A stretch of DNA of 17,453 bases from Betaproteobacteria bacterium (lineage in GTDB: Bacteria > Pseudomonadota > Gammaproteobacteria > Burkholderiales > Burkholderiaceae), in contig JAGWXN010000035.1 in NCBI GenBank assembly GCA_018969885.1, forward strand, positions 1-17,453, given 5' to 3'. Of the stretch, positions 1 through 7,428 are shown piece after piece. Both the position numbers and the translations under genes were made by a program. How positions within the stretch are numbered: position 1 is the stretch's first letter; each line of letters opens with the position of its first letter. Under the pieces are notes generated by a model. It had not been told where the DNA came from, did not search any database, and saw nothing but the letters and a program-made list of their open reading frames with translations.

Positions 1-24
1 GAACGGCGCGCGTCGGTCGCGCGC

Positions 25-55
25 TTGCAATTCGGGCCTGAGCGCGCAATATACC
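25..55 (+). promoter_or_regulatory. Possible sigma70-type promoter upstream of the thioredoxin gene
   Basis: A TTGCAA hexamer (25-30) resembles a -35 box. TATACC (50-55) resembles a -10 box, but the spacer is 19 bp, longer than ideal. The 110 bp between it and the thioredoxin start hold no other gene that I can support, only GC-rich sequence. This is a consensus match only; the promoter could equally lie upstream of the window. Confidence 0.25.
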
Positions 56-166
56 GGTCGAACCCGGCGCAGACCCTCGGCGCGCCGGGGCCAACCGGTA
101 CGGTGCGCCCTGCGCTTGCCCCGCACCGCCTGGTTGACGCCCTCCGAGGCCACCCACCCAGGAACC

Positions 167-547
167 ATGATGTCCGTCTCCGATCTCACCACCGAACAGT
201 TCGACGCCACCGTCGGCGGCAACGACATCGTTGTTGCCGACTTCTGGGCGCCGTGGTGTGGCCCGTGCCGCGGCTTTGCGCCGGTCTTCGAGAAAGTCGC
301 CGGCGAAAACGCTGACGTCAAATTCGTCAAGATCAATACCGACGAGGAGCAGGAGCTCGCGATGCACTTCAGCATCCGCTCGATTCCCACGCTCATGATC
401 TTTCGCGAGCAGGTGATCGTGTTTCAGCAGCCAGGCGCACTTTCTAAGGGGGCGCTCGAGGACATCCTCAGGCAGGTGCGTGAGCTCGACATGGCTGAGG
501 TGAAGCGCGGCGCAACGCAGCACCAGGCGGGCGGCGCCAGTCACTGA
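167..547 (+). CDS. Thioredoxin (thioredoxin-fold protein-disulfide reductase)
   Basis: This 126-residue cytosolic thioredoxin reduces protein disulfides, normally recharged by thioredoxin reductase. The active site WCGPC is plain (C31 and C34), set in the classic ADFWAPWCGPC context. The cis-proline loop SIPTLMIF (P74) and the core strand VKFVKINTDEE are also typical. There is no signal peptide and no N-terminal zinc finger, so it resembles TrxA more than TrxC. The polar C-terminal tail of about 20 residues (ELDMAEVKRG onward) exceeds the usual 105-110 residue fold. The frame is open upstream to 116, but those residues do not look like thioredoxin. AGGA at 160-163 sits 6 nt before a second ATG at 170, so translation may begin there, giving one residue fewer. 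The gene converges on metC across about 40 bp. The fold is certain; the specific partner is unknown. Confidence 0.93.
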   Translation: MMSVSDLTTEQFDATVGGNDIVVADFWAPWCGPCRGFAPVFEKVAGENADVKFVKINTDEEQELAMHFSIRSIPTLMIFREQVIVFQQPGALSKGALEDILRQVRELDMAEVKRGATQHQAGGASH

Positions 548-587
548 TCACGGCGCGGGGGCGGCTGAGAAAACGGTCGTGTGCGGC

Positions 588-1886
588 CTAGCCGGCCGCG
601 ACCGCCTGGCGCATCGCGGCAAACCCGTCAGCAAGATCGGCGATCAGGTCAGCCGGGTCCTCGAGCCCCACGTGCAGGCGGATGAGCGCGCCCCCGTCCC
701 AGGGGCGGAGCGTGCGAATACCCGCTAGGCGGCCAGGCATGATGAGGCTTTCAAAGCCTCCCCATGAGTAGCCGATCCCGAAGAAGCGCCGGCCCTCGCT
801 GAACGCCGCCGTGGCAGCGTTAAAGCCAGCGCCCAGGCCCCCGGTCGCGGCGGGGTCGATCTCAAACGAAAACAGTCCGCTTGACCCGGAAAAGTCACGC
901 TGCCAAAGTGCATGCTGAGGATGCGAGCCAAGCCCCGGGTGCAGAACGCGCCGGACCTCGGGGCGGGTTTCCAGCCAGCGCGCCACGGCGAGCGCGTTGT
1001 CCTGATGCCGGCGCATGCGCACATCGGCTGTGCGCAAGCCGCGAAGCACCAGAAAGGCGTCGTCGCCGCCCACACAGACGCCCATTTGCTTGACGGCCGA
1101 CCACAGCTGCGACCAGAGCGCTTCCCGCACCACGACCGCGCCCATCAGCACGTCGGAATGACCGCTCCAGTATTTGGTAAGCGGTAGCACCGACGCATCG
1201 ACCCCCCAGTCAAAGGGACGGGCGAAGACGGGTGATGCCCAGGCATTATCGACCGCGGTGAGAATGCCCCGCGCCCGCGCGAGTGCGCAGAGGGCGGGCA
1301 CATCCTGCACCTCGAACGTGTAACTGCCCGGGCTCTCGAGATAAATCATGCGCGTGCGCTCGCGCAGCTTCGGTGACAAGTCCTCAGCCGAGGTCGCGGG
1401 GTCGTAGTACTCAACCGCCACCCCCATGCGGGTCATGAGGCCATCGCAGACCGCCCGGGTGGGCCCGTAGGCTGAGTCAGGCACCAGCAGGTGGTCTCCG
1501 GGCTGGAGCAGGGCGAGGAACAGCGTGCTGATCGCGCTGAGCCCGGAGGGCATCAGCGCAGCGCGGCAGTCATGGCCGGCGCCCTCGATCTCGCACAGCG
1601 CGTCCGTAAGGGCCATCGTGCCGGGCGTGCCACCCACGCCGTAGGACGTGACATGGCGAACGCCTTGAGCGCCTCTGCGGCCAGCGGATTCGGCCTCGGA
1701 CAGCGAGTCGAACAGCACGGTGGAGGCGCGATAGACCGGCATGCTGGCGATGGCGGCCGGCGCGTCGACATGGCGTCCGGAACCGACGATCCGAGACGCG
1801 GGCTGCGTAGCGGTGAGCGATGACGGGCCTGGCTCCGGGGAGACGGACGGCGCGGAAGCGGGCTGCGAGGAGGCGGGCGTGTTCAT
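588..1886 (-). CDS. metC: Cystathionine beta-lyase-type PLP enzyme (Cys/Met metabolism family)
   Basis: This 432-residue enzyme belongs to the Cys/Met-metabolism PLP family (fold type I aminotransferase). Cystathionine beta-lyase splits cystathionine into homocysteine, pyruvate and ammonia in methionine synthesis. The family entry motif MPVYRASTVLF lies at 49-59, the tyrosine/glycine segment SYGVGGTPGT at 81-90, the aspartate that holds the PLP ring nitrogen in VDNAW (D213), and the Schiff-base lysine in PLTKYWSGHSDVLMG (K238). The first 30 residues are Ser/Pro/Ala-rich and look disordered; homology starts near residue 33. TAAAAT (minus strand, 1899-1894) is a good -10 match only 7 nt before the ATG, so the mRNA may be leaderless, though I see no convincing -35. 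An inverted repeat at 583-599 overlaps the stop codon but lacks a T-run. Cystathionine gamma-synthase or another family member cannot be excluded; beta-lyase is favoured by the overall motif pattern. Confidence 0.85.
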   Translation of the reverse strand: MNTPASSQPASAPSVSPEPGPSSLTATQPASRIVGSGRHVDAPAAIASMPVYRASTVLFDSLSEAESAGRRGAQGVRHVTSYGVGGTPGTMALTDALCEIEGAGHDCRAALMPSGLSAISTLFLALLQPGDHLLVPDSAYGPTRAVCDGLMTRMGVAVEYYDPATSAEDLSPKLRERTRMIYLESPGSYTFEVQDVPALCALARARGILTAVDNAWASPVFARPFDWGVDASVLPLTKYWSGHSDVLMGAVVVREALWSQLWSAVKQMGVCVGGDDAFLVLRGLRTADVRMRRHQDNALAVARWLETRPEVRRVLHPGLGSHPQHALWQRDFSGSSGLFSFEIDPAATGGLGAGFNAATAAFSEGRRFFGIGYSWGGFESLIMPGRLAGIRTLRPWDGGALIRLHVGLEDPADLIADLADGFAAMRQAVAAG

Positions 1887-1983
1887 CCGCCCGATTTTAC
1901 GGCCACACGACAGTTAACGGATCATTTCGGGACGCGTGCGCGACCGCGGCACGCGCGATTTGCGACGACGGTGAGGCAGGAGA

Positions 1984-2059
1984 TGGCGCGCCCGGCGCGG
2001 ATCGAACGCGCGACCCCTGGCTTCGGAGGCCAGTACTCTATCCACTGAGCTACGGGCGC
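1984..2059 (-). tRNA. tRNA-Arg with anticodon CCG
   Basis: The 76-nt gene folds as a standard cloverleaf. The acceptor stem pairs GCGCCCG with CGGGCGC, followed by discriminator G and an encoded CCA (complement at 1984-1986). The D arm is GCTC-AGTGGATA-GAGT. The anticodon arm is CTGGC-CTCCGAA-GCCAG, so positions 34-36 read CCG and decode CGG arginine codons. The T arm is GCGCG-TTCGATC-CGCGC with an ordinary five-base variable loop. It is read leftward toward metC, and its promoter lies between it and the cytochrome gene. Confidence 0.97.
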
Positions 2060-2061
2060 AT

Positions 2062-2081
2062 TGCTGCCAGACTCGGCAGCA
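2062..2081 (-). other. Hairpin in the tRNA-Arg 5' leader
   Basis: A perfect 7-bp inverted repeat (TGCTGCC at 2062-2068, GGCAGCA at 2075-2081) encloses a 6-nt loop and ends 2 nt from the mature 5' end of the tRNA. In the precursor it would form a leader hairpin abutting the RNase P cleavage site. A possible promoter for the tRNA is TATCCT at 2098-2093 (minus), with GTGACG 17 nt upstream. The repeat is seen directly; any role in processing is inference. Confidence 0.45.
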
Positions 2082-2130
2082 GCGGAGCGCGAAGGATACT
2101 CGGTTTCCGCGCGCCCGTCACGGACACGCG

Positions 2131-2159
2131 TCGACCGCACTCACGTTTCCCGTTACAAT
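2131..2159 (+). promoter_or_regulatory. Probable sigma70 promoter of the cytochrome gene
   Basis: TCGACC (2131-2136) and TACAAT (2154-2159) are separated by exactly 17 bp and match 4/6 and 5/6 of the -35 and -10 consensus. Transcription would start near 2166, giving a leader of about 28 nt that includes the ribosome-binding site AGGG at 2183-2186. Confidence 0.5.
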
Positions 2160-2193
2160 TGAAAGCTTTGATTTTCACCGCCAGGGCCGCCCC

Positions 2194-2703
2194 ATGAGCG
2201 CAGACCACGACACCCCCATCAAGACCCCGAAGCAGCTGATCACGGTCATCGTGCTGTCCTTTGTTGTGCCCATCCTCATCATCGTGCTGTTGGTGAAGTA
2301 TGTGGGTACAGGCAAACGAACCGGCGCGGGCACGCAGTCCATGAGCGCTGACTCCATCGAGGCCCGCATCAAACCGGTGGCGGGCTTTGAGCTGATCGAT
2401 GCCAGCGCGCCGCGGGCCCTCAAGTCGGGCGAACAGATCTACACCGCCCAGTGCGCAGCCTGCCACGCGGCCGGCGTCGCGGGCTCACCGAAAACCGGTG
2501 ATGCAGACGCCTGGAAGGCTCGGATCGACACCGGTCTTGAGGCGCTGGTCACGGCTGCACTGAAAGGCAAGGGCGCCATGCCTGCGCAAGGCGGGGGCGC
2601 GGCCTCCGACTTCGAAATCCTGCGCGCAGTCGTGCACATGGCGAACGCCTCGGGTGGCAACCTCACTGAGCCCCCGCCGCCTGCTGCACCGGCCACGAAG
2701 TAA
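2194..2703 (+). CDS. Membrane-anchored class I c-type cytochrome (cytochrome c5-like)
   Basis: This 169-residue protein has a short cytoplasmic N-terminus, one uncleaved membrane helix (about 14-36) and a periplasmic haem domain. The haem-attachment motif CAACH is at 87-91 (H91 proximal ligand). The methionine in GKGAMPAQGG (M129) is the likely second axial ligand, as in cytochrome c5-type electron carriers that shuttle electrons to terminal oxidases. The C-terminal tail is Pro/Ala-rich. Length and layout fit the small membrane-bound cytochromes common in betaproteobacteria. AGGG lies 7 nt before the ATG, which supports this start. It is monocistronic, with its own promoter upstream, and converges on rep. 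Haem attachment is expected in the periplasm by the Ccm system, which is not in the window. The partner oxidase cannot be told from here. Confidence 0.92.
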   Translation: MSADHDTPIKTPKQLITVIVLSFVVPILIIVLLVKYVGTGKRTGAGTQSMSADSIEARIKPVAGFELIDASAPRALKSGEQIYTAQCAACHAAGVAGSPKTGDADAWKARIDTGLEALVTAALKGKGAMPAQGGGAASDFEILRAVVHMANASGGNLTEPPPPAAPATK

Positions 2704-2839
2704 TTGGCGCGCCTGGCGGGCTGGGCCGTACGCCCACCCGCTCGAGGGCCAGTCACTCGAAGCCCAACCGGTCCTCGACCATCGGGTCCATGCGTGTCCG
2801 CTGAGACCTGCCAGGTTTTCCTGACCGGCATCGGCCGCG

Positions 2840-4906
2840 CTATTTCGGTGTCCGTGCAGCGCCCAGCAGATCCTTGAGCGCACCTAATCGCGCGCGCGCG
2901 GTTTCATTGCTCACGGTTGCACGCGACCCCGACGCACCACTCGACAGATCCATCTCCGCGATGAACCGGGACGGCTCCTGAGGCAGCGACTGCCGCGCTC
3001 GCGAGCGCTCCCGGCACCAGCTGAGCGTCAGGCTCCGCTCGGCTCGGGTGATCGCCACATACATGAGGCGGCGCTCCTCCTCGATGCGTGCGTCCTCGAC
3101 CGCGCCCCGCGCGGCAGTCGGCGCCTCGGCGCGGCTGGCCACCTCGGTCCCGGCTGTCTCGGCCTCGGCCTCGGTCTCGCGTGCGCCGAGATGCGGCAAC
3201 ACCCCCTCCTCGCAGCCCACCACAAACACATGCGGGAACTCGAGCCCCTTCGAGGCATGGATGGTGGTGAGGCGTACCGCGTCAGCCTCGGCATCGCGCC
3301 GATCAAGCTGCGACAAGATCGCGATCGATTGTGCGAGCTGGGCGAGCGTCGCCTCCTCCTCCTCGGCGCGTTTTTTCACCCAGTCGCAAAAGTCACACAC
3401 GTTGCGCCAGCGGGTGGCAGCGGTCTTTTCATCCTGGCTATCGGTGAGCCAGCCGCGGTAATCGATCGCAGCGAGCAGATCATCGAGCACCGGGCCGGCG
3501 GGTTCGCGCGCCGCCCGCCAGTTGATGCGGTTGATGAACTCACCAAACTCGCGCAGCGTCTGCAGTTGCCGCGCGGCCAGTCGGGATTCGAATCCGGTTT
3601 CGAACAGCGCTTCGAACATCGAAATCTGTCGTGAGCCCGCGTAATCGCCAAGCGCGGTCAATGTAGCCGTGCCGATACCGCGCTTAGGCGTGGTGGCCGC
3701 GCGGATGAAAGCCGGATCATCGTCATCGTTGGCAATCAGCCTGAGATAGGCGATCAGGTCGCGGATCTCGGCGCGTTCGAAAAAGGACTGGCCCCCCGAG
3801 AGTACGTAGGGGATGTTTTCCTTGCGCAGCCACTGCTCAAACACCCGTGACTGATGATTGCCGCGATACAGAATCGCATAGTCACGCCAGGCGGCGCGTC
3901 GCTCAAAGCGGTGCGCATGGAGCCGCATCACCACCGATTCGGCCTCCGCTTCCTCATTGGCACACGGCACCACCTGGATCGCATCGCCGGTGCCGTGCTC
4001 GGACCACAGCTTCTTCTCATGCAGCTTCGGGTTGTTGGCAATCAGCCGATTGGCGGCGCCGAGGATCGTGAGGCTAGAGCGATAGTTCTGCTCGAGCTTG
4101 AAGAGCTTCAACGCCGGAAAATCGGTCTCCAGCCGGCGCAGATTATCGAGTGTTGCGCCGCGCCAGCCGTAGATCGCCTGATCATCATCGCCCACCGCGG
4201 TGAATGCCGCTCTCGGCCCGGTGAGGAGCTTGAGAAGTTCGTATTGCGCGGCGTTGGTGTCCTGGTATTCATCGATCAGCAGATAACGCAGACGCTCGCG
4301 CCAGCGCTGCGCAAGATCAGCGTGTTCGGACAGAAGCTTCACCGGCAGCAGGATCAGGTCGTCGAAATCAACCGCCTGGTAGGCGGTGAGCGTAGCGGCA
4401 TGCTCGCGCCAGGCGCGAGCCATCGCGTGCTCGGCGGCCGTGCTCGACTGGTCAGCCGCCAAATCAGGATCGAGCAGCGCATTTTTCCAGAGCGAGATCT
4501 GGTGCTGAGCGTGGCGAATCAGCTTTCGGTCGGTGGTGGCGAGCGCGCCGGCGAGAATGCCCGCGCAATCATCGGAATCCAGAATGGAGAAACTTCGCTT
4601 GAGCCCCAGTCGCTCACCGTCCTGCCGCAAAATTTGCATGCCCAGCGAATGAAAAGTGCTCACCAGCGGTCGCCGGCCCTTGGGCAGCGTGATGATTTTC
4701 TGCAGCCGCTCGGCCATTTCCTGAGCAGCCTTGTTGGTGAACGTGATCGCACCGATAGCCTCGGGTGCGAAACCACTCTCGATCAGATGCACCATCTTGT
4801 GCGTGATCACGCGGGTCTTGCCGCTTCCGGCACCCGCCAGCACCAGGCAGGGCCCATCCAGGTGGCGAATCGCCGCGCGCTGCGCGTCATTGAATGTTGC
4901 CGACAT
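2840..4906 (-). CDS. rep: Rep-type ATP-dependent 3'-5' DNA helicase (UvrD/Rep superfamily 1A)
   Basis: This 688-residue SF1A helicase is close in length to E. coli Rep (673). Rep removes proteins ahead of replication forks and helps reload the replicative helicase. Visible motifs: Q-motif FNDAQRAAIRH, Walker A AGAGSGKT (24-31), motif Ia ITFTNKAAQEM (54-64), Walker B/motif II DEYQD (212-216), motif III GDDDQAIYGWRGA (239-251), motif IV LEQNYRS (271-277), motif V TIHASKGLEFPHVFVVG, and motif VI EERRLMYVAITRAE. The sequence between motifs V and VI carries an extra, low-complexity E/A/T-rich loop. The frame could begin at a TTG at 4936 inside priA, but the ATG at 4906 begins the conserved N-terminus and sits 4 nt after the priA stop, so translational coupling is likely. 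Rep is preferred over UvrD or PcrA because of the GPCLVLAGAGSGKTRVIT N-terminus and the priA pairing. Confidence 0.92.
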   Translation of the reverse strand: MSATFNDAQRAAIRHLDGPCLVLAGAGSGKTRVITHKMVHLIESGFAPEAIGAITFTNKAAQEMAERLQKIITLPKGRRPLVSTFHSLGMQILRQDGERLGLKRSFSILDSDDCAGILAGALATTDRKLIRHAQHQISLWKNALLDPDLAADQSSTAAEHAMARAWREHAATLTAYQAVDFDDLILLPVKLLSEHADLAQRWRERLRYLLIDEYQDTNAAQYELLKLLTGPRAAFTAVGDDDQAIYGWRGATLDNLRRLETDFPALKLFKLEQNYRSSLTILGAANRLIANNPKLHEKKLWSEHGTGDAIQVVPCANEEAEAESVVMRLHAHRFERRAAWRDYAILYRGNHQSRVFEQWLRKENIPYVLSGGQSFFERAEIRDLIAYLRLIANDDDDPAFIRAATTPKRGIGTATLTALGDYAGSRQISMFEALFETGFESRLAARQLQTLREFGEFINRINWRAAREPAGPVLDDLLAAIDYRGWLTDSQDEKTAATRWRNVCDFCDWVKKRAEEEEATLAQLAQSIAILSQLDRRDAEADAVRLTTIHASKGLEFPHVFVVGCEEGVLPHLGARETEAEAETAGTEVASRAEAPTAARGAVEDARIEEERRLMYVAITRAERSLTLSWCRERSRARQSLPQEPSRFIAEMDLSSGASGSRATVSNETARARLGALKDLLGAARTPK

Positions 4907-4910
4907 CGGA

Positions 4911-7130
4911 TCAGATTTCTGCAGGATCGACTTCAAGCTGCCAGCGGGCTCGGGTCTTCAGCTCGCGAAGGCGCGCGAGCCAATGCGGCAGGAACGCATG
5001 AAGCGCCGGTCGGGCCGTCGCCTCGACCAGCAGTTGGGCGCGCTCTCGCCCCTTGAGGCGGGCAAGCGGCATCGGCACCGGGTCAAAGAGCTGCACCGGT
5101 GCATCGGGGTCGGCGGTACGCAACGGGTCGGCGAGTTCGCGCGCTGCGGTGAGAAAGGCGAGCGCCTCATCAAGCGTACCGGCATCGGCACGCAGCAAGG
5201 CCTGATGGGCAAAGGGCGGCATCGCCGCCTCGCGCCGCTCGACCAAGAGCGCATCGGCAAAGCCGCTGTAGTCGTGGCGCTTCAGGAACTCAAAGAGCGG
5301 ATGCGTGGGGTAGCGCGTCTGCACCAGCACGTGGCTCGACGACACCTCACGGCCGGCGCGCCCGGCGACCTGCATGAGTGTGGCAAACAGCCGCTCGGGC
5401 GCACGAAAATCGGCGCAGAAGAGACCGGCATCACCATCGACCACCACCACCAGGCTCAGGCGCCGAAAATCGTGGCCCTTCGCGAGCATCTGGGTACCGA
5501 CCAGCAGATCGACTTCGCCGTCGTGAACGGCGGCGATCAGTGCCTGGGCAGCCCCCCGGCGAGCGGCGACATCGCGATCGAGCCGGGCAATGCGCTGGCC
5601 GGGGAACTGCGAAGCGAGCTCCTCTTCCAGCCGTTGCGTGCCGCGCCCGAGACCAGCGAGCCCAAGGTTGCCGCACTCCGGACAGGCGCGTGGTACGGGC
5701 GAGGCGCCCCCGCAGTGGTGACAGACCAGCTGGTACCGGGGGGGACGCGGTCCGCCCGCTGCGGCCCGGTGCAGCACCCGCCAGGCCGAGCACTCGGGGC
5801 AGCCGCTCAGCCAGCCGCAGGCGTCGCACCCCAACACCGGTGCATAGCCACGGCGATTGATGAATACCAGCGCCTGCTCGCCTCGGGAAAGCGTCTCGGC
5901 GATGGCGGTCTGAGCTTGCGGAGCGAGCGCAGAATCACCTCGTAAGCCACGCACATCAATGAGTTGTAATTTCGGTAAAGCCCCGCCACCGATCCGGGAT
6001 GGCATCTCGAGCAGCCGGTATCGGCTGCGCCGTGCCGCCCGCCAGGTCTCGATCGATGGCGTCGCCGACCCCAGCAGTACCGGCACGCCGCACTCGCGCG
6101 CGGCGGCCACCGCGAGGTCGCGCGCCGAGTAATGAAGTCCGTCCTGCTGCCGGTAGGAGGCGTCGTGCTCCTCGTCGACCACGATCGCGGCAAGGCCCGG
6201 GAGGGGTGTCAGCACGGCCAGCCGGGTGCCGATCACGACCCTCGCCCGCCCCTCGACTGCGGCGAGCCAGGCCCGCGCACGCTCGGCTTCCCCCAGCCCA
6301 CTGTGCAACACCGCCACCGACTGCGCCGGAAAGCGCCCGGCGACCAGGCCGGCGAGCTGTGGGGTCAGCGCGATCTCCGGCACCATGAGAAGAAGCTGCG
6401 CGTCCGGCCGGGCCGCGAGGATGGCTTCAAACCACCGCAGATAGACCTCGGTTTTGCCGCTACCAGTCACGCCGTGAAGCACCGAGACGCTGAAGCCACT
6501 CGACGCGCAGAGCGCATCGAGCACGCGCTGCTGATCGGCCCCCAGCGGCTGGCCGGCCGCTGACCGGCTGGCGACTGCGCGGGGGGTCGGTCGGTCAGAC
6601 GCAGTGAGCGGAGCCGCAGACGTGGGATCTCGGTGTGCGACCGCGGGCTCGGCGCTTCGTGGGTCGCCCGCGCCAGCGACTTCGACTGCGCTCGGGCTCG
6701 CCCCGATACAGCCCCCCTCGCCCACCCCGCGACCCGCGCGGCGCGCCCGCGCAAACGCGCTCGATCGCGCTTTCGGCGAGGGCGGCGTACGCAGCGTCCT
6801 CGGCACAGCCAGCAACGCGAATTCACCCACCGACCGATGGTAGTACCCGGCCGCGAAACGTAGCAGCGCAAACCAGCTCGTCGGCAACGCCGGCGCATCC
6901 TCGAGACGGAACTCGATCGCCTTCAGCCGCTCGGGCGCCAGATCGCTCTGGGCGCAGAGTTCGAGCACGAAACCGATCCGCCGGCCGGTCCCCCAGGGCA
7001 CCTGCACCCAGTCCCCGGGCGCCAGCCGACCGGCGAGCGCCGACCCGATCCGGTAGTCGAACCAGGGCGCAATCGGGACATCCAGGGCGATCCGCGCAAT
7101 TCCCGGATCAGCGGCGAAACCAGAATTCAC
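4911..7130 (-). CDS. priA: Primosomal replication-restart helicase PriA (N')
   Basis: PriA recognises stalled forks and starts reloading of DnaB. Of its 739 residues, 11-110 form the 3'-DNA-binding domain (IARIALDVPIAPWFDYRIG, GDWVQVPWG, AAGYYHRSVGEF). Helicase motifs follow: Walker A GVTGSGKT (220-227), DEEH (319-322), GSATPS (354-359) and LVFINRRGYAP. Eight zinc-ligand cysteines occur as four CxxC pairs (435/438, 444/447, 470/473, 483/486). Motif V (GTQMLAKGHDF) and motif VI (QVAGRAGR) come later. Residues about 112-196, where E. coli PriA has a winged-helix domain, are here an Ala/Arg/Pro/Ser-rich segment without an evident fold. The start is GTG; no ATG fits, and no good Shine-Dalgarno sequence precedes it. 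It is first in the priA-rep pair and is preceded by a gap with a candidate promoter and a DnaA box. Confidence 0.95.
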   Translation of the reverse strand: MNSGFAADPGIARIALDVPIAPWFDYRIGSALAGRLAPGDWVQVPWGTGRRIGFVLELCAQSDLAPERLKAIEFRLEDAPALPTSWFALLRFAAGYYHRSVGEFALLAVPRTLRTPPSPKARSSAFARARRAGRGVGEGGCIGASPSAVEVAGAGDPRSAEPAVAHRDPTSAAPLTASDRPTPRAVASRSAAGQPLGADQQRVLDALCASSGFSVSVLHGVTGSGKTEVYLRWFEAILAARPDAQLLLMVPEIALTPQLAGLVAGRFPAQSVAVLHSGLGEAERARAWLAAVEGRARVVIGTRLAVLTPLPGLAAIVVDEEHDASYRQQDGLHYSARDLAVAAARECGVPVLLGSATPSIETWRAARRSRYRLLEMPSRIGGGALPKLQLIDVRGLRGDSALAPQAQTAIAETLSRGEQALVFINRRGYAPVLGCDACGWLSGCPECSAWRVLHRAAAGGPRPPRYQLVCHHCGGASPVPRACPECGNLGLAGLGRGTQRLEEELASQFPGQRIARLDRDVAARRGAAQALIAAVHDGEVDLLVGTQMLAKGHDFRRLSLVVVVDGDAGLFCADFRAPERLFATLMQVAGRAGREVSSSHVLVQTRYPTHPLFEFLKRHDYSGFADALLVERREAAMPPFAHQALLRADAGTLDEALAFLTAARELADPLRTADPDAPVQLFDPVPMPLARLKGRERAQLLVEATARPALHAFLPHWLARLRELKTRARWQLEVDPAEI

Positions 7131-7190
7131 TTTAAGTTTGAGGCTTAATCCGAGACCCTTGAAGGGGAATTCCAGCTCATCAACAAAAGC

Positions 7191-7199
7191 TGTGGATAA
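7191..7199 (-). promoter_or_regulatory. DnaA box (perfect 9-mer)
   Basis: TGTGGATAA on the plus strand is the exact complement of the consensus TTATCCACA. A second copy with two mismatches (TGTGGGTAG, 7203-7211) begins 12 bp later in the same orientation, about one helical turn away. TGTGCATAA at 7367-7375 is a one-mismatch copy. The site lies about 60 bp upstream of the priA start, just downstream of the inferred transcription start, so DnaA could repress priA-rep. Binding is inferred, not shown. Confidence 0.6.
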
Positions 7200-7215
7200 C
7201 TCTGTGGGTAGCTAC

Positions 7216-7242
7216 CGAATAGCACCGCCAAGTGCTTGTCAA
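7216..7242 (-). promoter_or_regulatory. Candidate priA-rep promoter with a palindrome in its spacer
   Basis: On the minus strand a perfect -35 hexamer TTGACA (7242-7237) is followed after 15 bp by TATTCG (7221-7216), a poor -10. The spacer is spanned by the inverted repeat AGCAC/GTGCT (7221-7225 and 7232-7236, 6-nt centre), which may be an operator. Transcription would begin near 7209, leaving a leader of about 80 nt that includes the perfect DnaA box. The weak -10 and the short spacing keep confidence low. Confidence 0.35.
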
Positions 7243-7409
7243 ACCTTGATCTGGAGTCGGTTGCCCGTTTTTTGCGCAATTCTACGCTCTTTTAAATCAA
7301 TCACTTAGCGAAGGGGGCCTGCCGCAGGGAGACGGCCATGCACGCAGCTCGGGAATGCCCCGCCACTGTGCATAAGTCAGCGGCCACCCGCTCGCAAACC
7401 CTGATTTTT

Positions 7410-7428
7410 CGCGCCTTGGCGAGGCGCG
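7410..7428 (-). terminator. Hairpin downstream of hemE, possible weak terminator
   Basis: CGCGCCT (7410-7416) and AGGCGCG (7422-7428) form a perfect 7-bp stem with a 5-nt loop. It starts 17 nt after the hemE stop codon in the direction of hemE transcription. The strand that would be RNA is followed by an A-run rather than a U-run, so it is not a classical intrinsic terminator. It may assist Rho-dependent ending or protect the 3' end. Confidence 0.3.

Larger units (their letters stand above)
1887..2193. other. Intergenic stretch between metC and the cytochrome gene, holding one tRNA
   Basis: This divergent interval contains only tRNA-Arg (1984-2059, minus), its probable promoter and leader hairpin, and the cytochrome promoter. 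The 97 bp between the tRNA 3' end and the metC start carry the possible metC -10 box and nothing else I recognise. No integrase or repeat suggests that the tRNA served as an attachment site. Confidence 0.6.

Noticed and set aside
583..599. GCGGCC/GGCCGC inverted repeat between thioredoxin and metC as a bidirectional terminator
   Set aside because: Only a 6-bp stem, overlapping the metC stop codon, with no T-run on either side.
1984..2059. tRNA-Arg as an integration site for a mobile element
   Set aside because: No integrase, no repeated tRNA 3' end and no change in base composition nearby; the flanking genes look like core genes.
2806..2819. ACCT-GCC-AGGT followed by TTT as a terminator of the cytochrome gene
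   Set aside because: A 4-bp stem with a 3-nt loop is too weak to call, although it lies in the convergent gap where a terminator is expected.
3854..5056. Plus-strand open frames opposite rep and priA
   Set aside because: They mirror well-conserved helicase genes and show no domain, start signal or hydrophobic pattern of their own.
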